64,000 nt of DNA from an uncultured Anaerolineales bacterium (lineage in GTDB: Bacteria > Chloroflexota > Anaerolineae > Aggregatilineales > Aggregatilineaceae): the NCBI GenBank assembly GCA_937135955.1, contig CAKZOB010000024.1:16626-80625 (forward strand). Direction: 5' to 3'. Below, one piece after another: positions 1 through 7,326 of this stretch. Made by a program: the position numbers and the translations under genes. Numbering within the stretch: position 1 is the first letter of the stretch; every line of letters begins with the position of its first letter. The notes below the pieces were generated by a model. It made no database searches. It saw nothing but the letters and a program-made list of their open reading frames with translations, and was not told the DNA's origin.

Positions 1-705
1 CGCCGCATCTTCGATCAGATCGCTGCCGCGTGTCGCGCTCTGGATGTCGGCGTGATCGGTGGACACACCGAGATCACCGCAGACCTGGAACGTCCCATCG
101 TCGTAGGATGCATGTTGGGCGAAGTAAGCCCCGATCGCCTGGTGCACACAGGCGGTGCACGCCCTGGCGACCTGATCCTGCTCACCAAAGGTGTACCCAT
201 CGAAGCTGCGGCTATCATTGCCCGTGAGAAACGCGAGGAACTCCTGTCCCATTTCTCTGCTGATTTCCTTGACGAGTGTGCCCGTTTCCTGTACGACCCA
301 GGCATTAGCGTGGTACGTGACGCTCAAATTGCGATGCAGGTGGGCGGCGTCAGCAGCATGCACGATCCTACCGAAGGGGGCTTACTCACCGCGCTGTGGG
401 AACTGGCCGAAGCCGGCGGGTGTGCTCTCGAAGTATCGCTCTATGACTCGCCCGGACTGTGGTTGCCGAACGGTAGGAAGCTGTGCGAATTCTATGGGCT
501 GGACCCAGCAGCAGCCATCGCGTCCGGTGCACTGCTGCTGACCGTTATTCCAGAGCAAGTATCCGCTTTGCTGCAAGCCTTCTGGCAGGCACAGCTTCCG
601 ATCTTCCCGATCGGTCGGGTAGTCGCAGGCCCGGCTGCCGTGAATGATCTCAGGAAAGGGCCCTTGCCCCGCCCCCAGCGAGACGAAATCGCTCGCCTCT
701 TCTAA
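1..705 (+). CDS. AIR synthase-related (HypE/PurM-like) protein, 5' end outside window
   Basis: The frame is open from base 1, so the start lies upstream; 234 residues are visible. The visible part matches the C-terminal half of the PurM/HypE/SelD ATP-binding superfamily: a GGHTEIT stretch, a domain-opening GARPGDLILLTKGV and a glycine-rich SMHDPTEGGLLTALWELAEA that fits the conserved DPTEGG nucleotide or phosphate loop. Such proteins use ATP to activate a carbonyl or carbamoyl group. Canonical HypE ends in a reactive cysteine that carries the carbamoyl/cyanide group; this protein ends in RLF with no terminal cysteine. 'AIR synthase-related' is therefore safer than hydrogenase maturation. No hydrogenase gene is in view. 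Confidence 0.8.
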   Translation, partial: RRIFDQIAAACRALDVGVIGGHTEITADLERPIVVGCMLGEVSPDRLVHTGGARPGDLILLTKGVPIEAAAIIAREKREELLSHFSADFLDECARFLYDPGISVVRDAQIAMQVGGVSSMHDPTEGGLLTALWELAEAGGCALEVSLYDSPGLWLPNGRKLCEFYGLDPAAAIASGALLLTVIPEQVSALLQAFWQAQLPIFPIGRVVAGPAAVNDLRKGPLPRPQRDEIARLF

Positions 706-758
706 CTGGTAGATTCCTGACAAACGTCCTCATGCCAGCAGTCAGTTGGCAAAAAGTA

Positions 759-788
759 TTGGCCCTCTGCCGGGCTGCGCGGTAAAAT
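759..788 (+). promoter_or_regulatory. Candidate sigma-70 promoter for the pyrophosphatase gene
   Basis: A TTGGCC -35-like box at 759-764 and a TAAAAT -10 box at 783-788 are separated by 18 bases. The -10 is preceded by TGCGCGG, a context also seen at other candidate promoters here. The leader to the start codon at 917 would be about 120 bases. Predicted by eye only. Confidence 0.45.
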
Positions 789-916
789 TCAGCCTGTTGT
801 CTGGACGATGCCCCAAAGCGTCGGACTACGGCAATCGAAGCCCGCACCGATCCTTTTGAGCCGTCTGCACCTGTGACACTTTGGGCTGCTCTGCCCATCA
901 GGAGGGGTACCGGAAT

Positions 917-3352
917 ATGTTTCAGATGGATATCGAGGTCTTTGAGCAAGTGATGGTGTTCCTCGTCCTTGCTATCGCCGGTGTGGCGCTTGGCTACGCC
1001 CTCTGGCTGCGCAACTTCATTATGTCCGCAGACAAGGGCAACGAAGAAATGCAGCGCCATTGGGGCCACATCCGCGATGGAGCGAATGCCTACTTGCGCA
1101 CGCAGCTCAGAACTGTGGCTATTCTGATCGCCCTGTTGACGATTGCCATGTTCCTGAGCGTCTTCGTAGTCAAACCCACCCCCGAAGCCAACGAGTATTT
1201 TGACGGCAATGAAGACACAGCTCGTCTGGTGATCGCCATTGCCCGTGCGCTGGCCTTCGTGATGGGTTCGTCCTTCTCGGCCATGGTAGGCTTTTTCGGC
1301 ATGAACATGGCAGTGCAGGGCAATGTGCGTGTTGCCGCTGCCGCCGAACGGGGTGGCTACCAGGAAGCACTCAAGATTGCCTACCGCTCCGGCACCATCA
1401 CCGGTATGCTCACTGATGGGCTGGGCCTGTTTGGTGGCACGATGATCTTCATCATCTTCGGTAAGGCGTCTCCCGATGTGCTCTTAGGTTTTGGTTTCGG
1501 CGGTACGCTTTTGGCCCTGTTCATGCGCGTGGGTGGCGGTATCTACACCAAGGCCGCGGATGTTGGCGCTGATCTGGTTGGCAAGGTCGAAGCCGGTATG
1601 GAGGAAGACGATCCGCGCAACGCGGCTGTGGTGGCCGACCTGGTGGGCGACAACGTGGGCGACTGCGCAGGCATGGCCGCCGACATCTTCGAGTCCTACG
1701 AAGTGACCATTGTCTCCAGCCTGATCCTGGGCCTGGCACTCACGGCTATCAATGGCGAACTGTACTGGATCGTGTTGCCGCTGTTGGTACGCGGCATTGG
1801 CGTCGTCAGTTCCATCGTGGGGACCTATGCGGTCTCGCTGTGGCGCGTGGACGATGCCGAAGAGGCCATGTACAAGAGCTACGAGGTATCCAGCGGCATC
1901 ACCATTCTGTCCACCTTCCTGCTGGCCTGGCTCTATGCGGGGCAACTCTCCCTGGCGACGCTGGTAGCAGTCGGCGTGGCCCTGGCGGTCGCATTCAACC
2001 CGTTGACCTCCTACGCCACCAGCGCCAAGAGCAAACGCGTACAGACGATTTCGGCAGCCACTCGCTTCGGCCCGGCCTCGGTCATTCTGGAAGGTCTCTC
2101 GCTGGGCTACCTATCTAGCGTGTGGGCTTTGTTTGTCATCGTGGCCAGCCTGGCCGCTTCCATCCTGGTCTACAGCTACGAGTTCCCCAACGATCTCAAG
2201 CTGCCGGTAGTGCTGATCGGCCTGGTGTTGGCCGTCATCATGATCATCCGTGGCCGTATGCGCAATCACCTGGTGGAAGGTTTCTTCTCGGCCATGTGGA
2301 TCATGGTGTTTGCCCTGTTCCTGGTCAGCATGCACGAGGTGCCGGAAGTCCATCGCTACAGCTACATCTTGTTTGGCGTGACGCTGATTGGTGTGGGTAT
2401 GCTCTCTCACACGGGCAACAACGTGAGCATGGACACCTTCGGCCCTATCTCGGACAACGCCAACGGTATCGGTGAGCTTTCTGGCATGAGTCCCACGGCC
2501 CGCCAGATCATGGCCGACCTGGACGCTGCGGGCAACACCACCAAGGCTATCACCAAGGGCGTAGCCATCGGCTCGGCTGTGATTGCCGCTGTGTCGCTCT
2601 TTGGCAGCTTCTTCTCCGACATTCAGCGCGTCAAGCCCGACTTCGAGAAGATCGTCAACCTGGCCGACCCGGTAGTTTTTGTGGGTCTGCTGATCGGCGG
2701 TTCGTTGCCTCTGCTGTTCAGCGGCCTGCTGATCAAAGCGGTGAACCGCGCGGCCGGCCTGATCATGGCTGAAGTGCGCCGTCAACTGCGCGATCCGGAG
2801 ATCGCGAGCGGGGCCAAGACGCCCGACTATGCTCAGGCGGTCACGATCTCCACACAGTCCGCTCAGATGGAACTGGTGCCGCTGGGCCTGATCGCCGTGC
2901 TCGCGCCGATCGCGGTAGGTTTCCTGCTCAAGGAACAGGCGCTCGGCGGGTTCCTGGCCGGTGTGATCCTGTCCGGCCAGTTGCTGGCCGTGTTCATGGC
3001 CAACGCAGGTGGCGCGTGGGACAATGCCAAGAAGTACGTGGAAGACGGTTACTTCGGTGGCAAAGGTAGCGAGAATCACAAGGCCAGCGTTGTCGGCGAC
3101 ACAGTGGGCGATCCGCTCAAGGACACGGCTGGCCCTGCCCTCAACCCCATGATCAAAGTCATGAACCTGGTCGCGCTGATCGTGGCTCCGCTGGTCGTGG
3201 AATACGAAGGCTATAGCGCAGGTATCCTCATCGGCGTCGCCATTGCCATCGTGCTGATGGTCTGGGCCGTGCGCCGCAGCGATCGCGAAGATACCCTGGC
3301 GACTGAAGAAGTGGTGGAGCGCGTCACCGCCGACATGGTCTCGGCAGACTGA
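917..3352 (+). CDS. hppA: K+-independent proton-translocating membrane pyrophosphatase
   Basis: The 811-residue integral membrane protein hydrolyses pyrophosphate and pumps H+ across the cytoplasmic membrane. The PPi-binding signature GGGIYTKAADVGADLVGKVE lies at residues 206-225, followed by the acidic loop with DDPRN and DLVGDNVGDCAG; a second acidic motif, VGDTVGDPLKDTAGPALNP, is near the C-terminus. The GNTTKA motif at 539-544 has lysine at the position that is alanine in K+-dependent enzymes, so this belongs to the K+-independent, H+-pumping group. ATG at 917 is chosen because AGGAGGGG sits just upstream; an earlier in-frame ATG at 881 has no such site. A strong terminator follows the stop. 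Length and motifs are intact. Confidence 0.97.
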   Translation: MFQMDIEVFEQVMVFLVLAIAGVALGYALWLRNFIMSADKGNEEMQRHWGHIRDGANAYLRTQLRTVAILIALLTIAMFLSVFVVKPTPEANEYFDGNEDTARLVIAIARALAFVMGSSFSAMVGFFGMNMAVQGNVRVAAAAERGGYQEALKIAYRSGTITGMLTDGLGLFGGTMIFIIFGKASPDVLLGFGFGGTLLALFMRVGGGIYTKAADVGADLVGKVEAGMEEDDPRNAAVVADLVGDNVGDCAGMAADIFESYEVTIVSSLILGLALTAINGELYWIVLPLLVRGIGVVSSIVGTYAVSLWRVDDAEEAMYKSYEVSSGITILSTFLLAWLYAGQLSLATLVAVGVALAVAFNPLTSYATSAKSKRVQTISAATRFGPASVILEGLSLGYLSSVWALFVIVASLAASILVYSYEFPNDLKLPVVLIGLVLAVIMIIRGRMRNHLVEGFFSAMWIMVFALFLVSMHEVPEVHRYSYILFGVTLIGVGMLSHTGNNVSMDTFGPISDNANGIGELSGMSPTARQIMADLDAAGNTTKAITKGVAIGSAVIAAVSLFGSFFSDIQRVKPDFEKIVNLADPVVFVGLLIGGSLPLLFSGLLIKAVNRAAGLIMAEVRRQLRDPEIASGAKTPDYAQAVTISTQSAQMELVPLGLIAVLAPIAVGFLLKEQALGGFLAGVILSGQLLAVFMANAGGAWDNAKKYVEDGYFGGKGSENHKASVVGDTVGDPLKDTAGPALNPMIKVMNLVALIVAPLVVEYEGYSAGILIGVAIAIVLMVWAVRRSDREDTLATEEVVERVTADMVSAD

Positions 3353-3388
3353 GCGCGACGCGCTCTTTGCAGCATGACGTTGTGAGAC

Positions 3389-3432
3389 AGGCGACTCTCT
3401 GGCCTGAGGCCGGGAGTCGCCTTTGTTGTTTT
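3389..3432 (+). terminator. Intrinsic terminator after hppA
   Basis: A perfect 9-bp stem, AGGCGACTC (3389-3397) with GAGTCGCCT (3414-3422), is followed directly by TTGTTGTTTT. It lies 37 bases after the hppA stop. The T-tract also contains the -35 box proposed for the next gene. Confidence 0.85.
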
Positions 3433-3452
3433 GGCTCACCTGCCAGTAGAAT
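3423..3452 (+). promoter_or_regulatory. Candidate promoter for the histone-deacetylase-family gene
   Basis: TTGTTG (3423-3428) and TAGAAT (3447-3452) are 18 bases apart and lie 31 bases before the ATG at 3483. The -35 box overlaps the U-tract of the hppA terminator, a compact terminator-promoter junction. Confidence 0.5.
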
Positions 3453-3482
3453 GAAACTGATATACCAACAGGAGCGCTGCTC

Positions 3483-4514
3483 ATGACCGTGCTGTTGATC
3501 ACCGACGAACGCTTCGACCAACACGATATGCCGGGGCACCCCGAACATGCTGGACGGCTACAGGCCATTCGCCAGCAACTGGTCGCCGATGGGCTGCTGG
3601 CACGGACTCTGACAGAAAAAGGGCAACCTGTTAACCTGGACCTGGTTCACTCCGTTCATGTCCCAGAGTATGTGGCTCAACTGGAGAGAACCAGGCACGC
3701 CAATTCCACTCAGTGGCTCGACGCGGATACGTATGCGACTCCCCGATCCTTTGAGACCGCCCTGCTGGCGGCAGGGGCCGCTACCATTGCAGTAGATGGA
3801 GTGCTCAGAGGTAGAGCAGACCAGGCAATCGCGCTCGTTCGTCCACCGGGGCATCATGCCACGCGCGCGCGTGCTATGGGCTTCTGTCTGATCAATAACG
3901 TTGCGGTAGCGGCTCGTTTCGCTCAGCAGACCCATCGAGTAGAACGGATCGCCATCGTGGATTATGATGTCCATCATGGGAACGGCACGCAGGACATCTT
4001 CTACGAAGACCCCTCGGTGCTATACATCTCCACGCATCAGTCCCCGCTCTATCCGGGCACTGGGAGCCTGTACGAGATGGGGCGCGCTGCTGGAGAAGGC
4101 TACACTCTGAATATCCCCCTACCCCCCGGTGTTGGCGACGAAGGTTATGAACAGGTCTTCGAGCGCGTAGTTCTGCCCGCGCTACAGCGTTTCGCGCCCG
4201 AATTGATTCTGGCATCTGTTGGTTTCGATGCTCATTGGGCTGATCCTCTGGCCAACATGACGCTGTCGCTGCAGGGCTATCATCGCCTGTGCCAACGACT
4301 GATCGAAGGCGCTCGCGCCTGGTGCAAAGGGCACATCGTCTTTGTCATGGAAGGGGGCTATCATCTGGAGGTGCTCAGTCACGGCTGGGCCAACATCGTG
4401 CGGGCCATGTTGGGAGACGCTGTTTTTTCGGATCCCCTTGGCTCTGCTCCCACTCCGTCACGCGACGTGAGTCGGCTCGTCGAGCAGGTGCGGCACACTC
4501 ATGGCCTGCTCTGA
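3483..4514 (+). CDS. Histone deacetylase family (AcuC/HDAC-like) amidohydrolase
   Basis: The 343-residue protein belongs to the zinc-dependent arginase/deacetylase fold. Hallmarks are the catalytic His pair H124-H125 in RPPGHHATRARAMGF, zinc ligands D162 and H164 in IVDYDVHHGNGTQ, the third ligand D249 in ASVGFDAHWADPL, and the late EGGYH tyrosine motif. All catalytic residues are present, so it should be active. Bacterial members deacetylate acetyl-CoA synthetase lysines, acetylpolyamines or other small acetylamides; the substrate cannot be told here. AGGAG lies about 8 bases before the ATG. It is convergent with fdhD, only 13 bases away. Confidence 0.93.
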   Translation: MTVLLITDERFDQHDMPGHPEHAGRLQAIRQQLVADGLLARTLTEKGQPVNLDLVHSVHVPEYVAQLERTRHANSTQWLDADTYATPRSFETALLAAGAATIAVDGVLRGRADQAIALVRPPGHHATRARAMGFCLINNVAVAARFAQQTHRVERIAIVDYDVHHGNGTQDIFYEDPSVLYISTHQSPLYPGTGSLYEMGRAAGEGYTLNIPLPPGVGDEGYEQVFERVVLPALQRFAPELILASVGFDAHWADPLANMTLSLQGYHRLCQRLIEGARAWCKGHIVFVMEGGYHLEVLSHGWANIVRAMLGDAVFSDPLGSAPTPSRDVSRLVEQVRHTHGLL

Positions 4515-4527
4515 CCACAGCTTTTCG

Positions 4528-5358
4528 CTATTCACGGATGAGTCCTAGCCGCTCCGGGCAAGTATAGACGCGCATTCCACCGTGTCGCAGATACCCCACC
4601 ACGCAAATCCGCCAGGTGCGCGCCAGACTCACCGAGGCGCTGGTCGGGGCGGTGCGGCTTGCGACCAGGGGCACTCCCATCCGCCGCGCCTTCATCAGCA
4701 TCTCCGAACTGATGCGCCCGCTGGTGATGATCATCCGCTCCTGTGTCGGTATACCGGCGATCAGCGCCTTGCCCGCCAGTTTGTCAATGGTATTGTGCCG
4801 ACCAACATCTTCTGCGATCAGCAGCACCTCCCTCTCATCAGCCAGCACAGAGGTATGAACGCCCCGCACCTGGCGGTAAAGGCGGGCAGCCAGGTTGAGA
4901 TCGCGCATTCTTAGGGTCAGGGTCTGCGGACTGGTTTTGAAGTCAGAGCGTAGGGGCGGATGCTGGTCGGTCATGGCCTGGAAAGTCAGGCCGCCGCCAC
5001 ACCCTGACGTGAGTATCATGCGGCGCGGCGATGAAAACTGACTGACATGTAACATAACATCAACGGTGGTGCCCGGCACGTTGCACCGTACCAGCCCTAC
5101 GTCCCCCAGCGACTCAATGATGCCCTCATTGCGCAGAAAGCCCAGGGCCAGCGCTTCCTGATCCGTCGGACTGCACATGAGGGTAGCCAGCTCCTGACCA
5201 TTCACGTAGATCGAAACGTGCGCCTCCACTGGCACACCGCCCGCAATCAGTTCGGCTTCGTCATTGCTCACTGCCCAGTAGTGCACCGGTGAGGCCCCTG
5301 GCCCAAGGGACACATCAATCGGTGTGTTCAGTACATTGTCGTTTCCCTTGGCTGGCAT
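4528..5358 (-). CDS. fdhD: Formate dehydrogenase accessory sulfurtransferase FdhD
   Basis: The 276-residue protein matches FdhD, which passes sulfur from a cysteine desulfurase to the Mo/W-bis-MGD cofactor of formate dehydrogenases. The family signature EDVGRHNTIDKLAG, the SGRISSEMLMKA region and a C-terminal ...SVSLARTW...VGYLR...YT segment are visible. The active-site loop reads TSGCGGG with one cysteine, C120; the usual CxxC second cysteine is glycine. In E. coli the first cysteine is the more important one, so function is plausible. No formate dehydrogenase gene is in the window. A GAGGG ribosome site precedes the ATG. Confidence 0.93.
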   Translation of the reverse strand: MPAKGNDNVLNTPIDVSLGPGASPVHYWAVSNDEAELIAGGVPVEAHVSIYVNGQELATLMCSPTDQEALALGFLRNEGIIESLGDVGLVRCNVPGTTVDVMLHVSQFSSPRRMILTSGCGGGLTFQAMTDQHPPLRSDFKTSPQTLTLRMRDLNLAARLYRQVRGVHTSVLADEREVLLIAEDVGRHNTIDKLAGKALIAGIPTQERMIITSGRISSEMLMKARRMGVPLVASRTAPTSASVSLARTWRICVVGYLRHGGMRVYTCPERLGLIRE

Positions 5359-5566
5359 GATGTGTTAGCCCTCTTTTGTGTGACATCTCAACTGCTGCGC
5401 CTGCGACTGCGCATTACCTGTCAGATTTGCTCCAGCGAAGAGGCTCCAACCCAAACTCGCTCTTCGGTTTCAGCGTGCCCGTGGAACACACATCCCGGTA
5501 CGCTGCTCGCAGAACACACAAACTGACTCCAGTATACTGTCATGATAAGCGATAGGGACGTGCGTC

Positions 5567-5608
5567 GCAAAGACCTGTCAGCATAGGGGGCATGCAAAGG
5601 GTGTCAGC
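5567..5608 (+). repeat. Two tandem copies of the GCAAAG-n-TGTCAGC element
   Basis: GCAAAGACCTGTCAGC (5567-5582) and GCAAAGGGTGTCAGC (5594-5608) start 27 bases apart in direct orientation. The same core occurs on the minus strand at 51381-51395 and 61809-61822. All copies lie in intergenic DNA ahead of genes on the same strand. Function unknown. Confidence 0.6.
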
Positions 5609-5767
5609 GACCTTGCTGCGCCCGATGCCCGCGCTGCGGGCGAAGGGGAGCACCTGGGCGAGAGAAAGTAAGTCCCCTCGCCCCACGACGCAGTCGCGAG
5701 GGAGAGGGGCAGCAGACTGCTACAAATTGCCTGCCACATTTTGCACGCTCCCCGTGCCAAATCCGAT

Positions 5768-5796
5768 TTGCGCCTTTGGATCGCGGTTGCTAAACT
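5768..5796 (+). promoter_or_regulatory. Candidate promoter upstream of 5846
   Basis: TTGCGC (5768-5773) and TAAACT (5791-5796) are 17 bases apart, 50 bases before the start codon. TTGCGC also serves as the -35 candidate at 32459-32464 and 57537-57542. Confidence 0.4.
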
Positions 5797-5845
5797 CACC
5801 AGATTGCAATGGCGTTATGATTGGTTCGCAAGGCGGACGCTGGAA

Positions 5846-6625
5846 ATGTCGCGCGGACTGTGCGTGGCACTGGCTGCTATTGTCATGCTCGCGTGTTCTG
5901 GCCTGGGCGCGCTCACAGACAATGGGATCGCGCGTGCCCAGTCCCTCGATCAGGTGCGTGCAATCATTACGTCTCCCATTGATGGACAGCAGTTGTTCGG
6001 CCTGGTGAATATCCTGGGCAGCGCTGAACATCCATCCGCGTTTGCTCGCTACACGCTGGAATACGACGATCTCAGCGACCCGACGGTCACCTGGCTGTTG
6101 GTGCAACCCGCGGTTCAGCAACAGGTTCGTGATGGAGTTCTTGGCACCTGGAATACCAACGTCGTCCCCGACGGTGTCTACCGACTACGCCTGCGTGTGT
6201 TTCTCGATGACGGACAGGTTGGTGAGTACATTGTCTCCAATCTCAAAGTAACCAATCGCGCACCGACACCTGTGCCGACTATTCCCGTAGTCGAAGCGGC
6301 TCCGGCTGCGCCGTCTGTCACGCCGGGGCCGTCGCCAACTTCGCCTGTTGTGCAGCCACCAAGCAATAACCCCGTCGAGGTGGACGATGGGGAGCCAGAG
6401 GGGCTGTCATCACGCAATGGGGCAGACACGGCGCAACCCGTAACCAGGCAGAACAGTACCCGCATCAACCTGACGCGAGTTCGCCAGGCTTTCTGCACTG
6501 GTTTCTACCTGGCCGTTGGTCTGTTTATGCTGATGGTCGGTTACTCATTGGTGCGCCGTCTTACCGGGCGAGGTCAGTCGCGATCCTGGCCGGGACGCTG
6601 GCCTGGAGACTGGGACGCATCTTGA
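5846..6625 (+). CDS. Secreted, membrane-anchored protein of unknown function
   Basis: The 259-residue protein is not recognised as a named family. It starts with a signal-peptide-like segment (MSRGLCVALAAIVMLAC... ending near ARAQS). A beta-rich module at about residues 35-125 has ITSPIDGQQLFGLVNILGSA and a VPDGVYRLRLRVF strand pattern, typical of Ig-like or Big domains that describe a 'set of quantities' fold. A Pro/Thr/Ser-rich linker follows (about 125-200), then one transmembrane helix near residues 212-235 and a basic tail. This fits an outside-facing, C-terminally anchored surface protein. ATG 5846 is preferred over an upstream frame extension because the signal peptide begins there. 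pth follows 27 bases later, so they are probably cotranscribed. Confidence 0.75.
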   Translation: MSRGLCVALAAIVMLACSGLGALTDNGIARAQSLDQVRAIITSPIDGQQLFGLVNILGSAEHPSAFARYTLEYDDLSDPTVTWLLVQPAVQQQVRDGVLGTWNTNVVPDGVYRLRLRVFLDDGQVGEYIVSNLKVTNRAPTPVPTIPVVEAAPAAPSVTPGPSPTSPVVQPPSNNPVEVDDGEPEGLSSRNGADTAQPVTRQNSTRINLTRVRQAFCTGFYLAVGLFMLMVGYSLVRRLTGRGQSRSWPGRWPGDWDAS

Positions 6626-6652
6626 TTGCAGCTTGAGGAAGCAACACCTGAA

Positions 6653-7312
6653 ATGAGCGCGGCTGAACTCTCCCTCATCGTAGGTCTGGGCAATCCAGGG
6701 CGCGAATACACCAATACCCGCCATAATATTGGCTTTCGCTGTGTAGATGCGCTGGCGAGCCGCCATGGCCTGTCCTTTGAGGACAAGAAGCGCTCTAAGG
6801 CCAAGATCGCGCTCGGACAGATCGCGGGGCGTCGCGTTCTGCTCGCCAAGCCACAGACCTATATGAATCTGAGTGGCAGCGCTGTGCAGGGATTGCTGAC
6901 TTTCTACCGGATTCCACCGACGAACCTGATCGTGGTGTACGACGATCTGGATCTGCCAGTCGGGACATTACGTATCCGTCCAAAGGGCGGAGCCGGCGGA
7001 CATCGTGGTCTGACGGATATCATCCAGCGCCTGGGCAGGCAAGACTTCCCCCGCATCCGCGTGGGCATCGGTCGTCCGGATCACGGCATGGATCCGGCGG
7101 CTTATGTGTTGTTGCCGTTTCGACAACATGAGGAACCGCTGATCGAGGAGGCGATCACACGGGTGGTCCTCGCCATCGAGACCTGGCTGGCAGATGGTAT
7201 TGACCTGGCCATGAATCGCTACAATGGGTCGGCGGAGGAGGTGCTGCAGCGCAATACGCGCCCTGCTTCTGCCCGACATCCCACCCCAGACTCCACTTCA
7301 CTTCCCGATTGA
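6653..7312 (+). CDS. pth: Peptidyl-tRNA hydrolase
   Basis: The 219-residue cytoplasmic enzyme cleaves the ester bond of peptidyl-tRNAs released from stalled ribosomes. It shows N14 in GLGNPGREY, catalytic H24 in TRHNIGF, the PQTYMNLSG tRNA-binding motif at 67-75, D97 in YDDLDLP and the GGAGGHRGL loop. ATG 6653 is chosen over an upstream TTG at 6626 because GAGGAAG lies about 10 bases before it and the protein then begins at the usual point. It sits between a surface protein gene and mfd (14 bases), probably in one transcript. The C-terminal tail after residue 190 is Pro/Ser/Thr-rich and not conserved. Confidence 0.97.
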   Translation: MSAAELSLIVGLGNPGREYTNTRHNIGFRCVDALASRHGLSFEDKKRSKAKIALGQIAGRRVLLAKPQTYMNLSGSAVQGLLTFYRIPPTNLIVVYDDLDLPVGTLRIRPKGGAGGHRGLTDIIQRLGRQDFPRIRVGIGRPDHGMDPAAYVLLPFRQHEEPLIEEAITRVVLAIETWLADGIDLAMNRYNGSAEEVLQRNTRPASARHPTPDSTSLPD

Positions 7313-7326
7313 CAGGGTAAGCCCCT

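Larger units (their letters stand above)
5359..5845. other. 487-base divergent intergenic region, no gene
   Basis: This region lies between divergent fdhD and the gene at 5846. No convincing coding frame is seen. It holds two copies of a GCAAAG-n-TGTCAGC element (5567-5608), a short palindrome CCCGC-GCT-GCGGG (5628-5640), an inverted repeat CCCTCGC (5675-5681) / GCGAGGG (5696-5702) inside GC-rich purine/pyrimidine tracts, and a candidate promoter at 5768-5796 for the downstream gene. Confidence 0.7.

Noticed and set aside
2111..3568. 485-codon open frame on the minus strand opposite hppA
   Set aside because: It lies antisense to a gene with complete motifs. Its translation is rich in H, D, Q and R, with no recognisable domain. 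Such long antisense frames are common in GC-rich genes.
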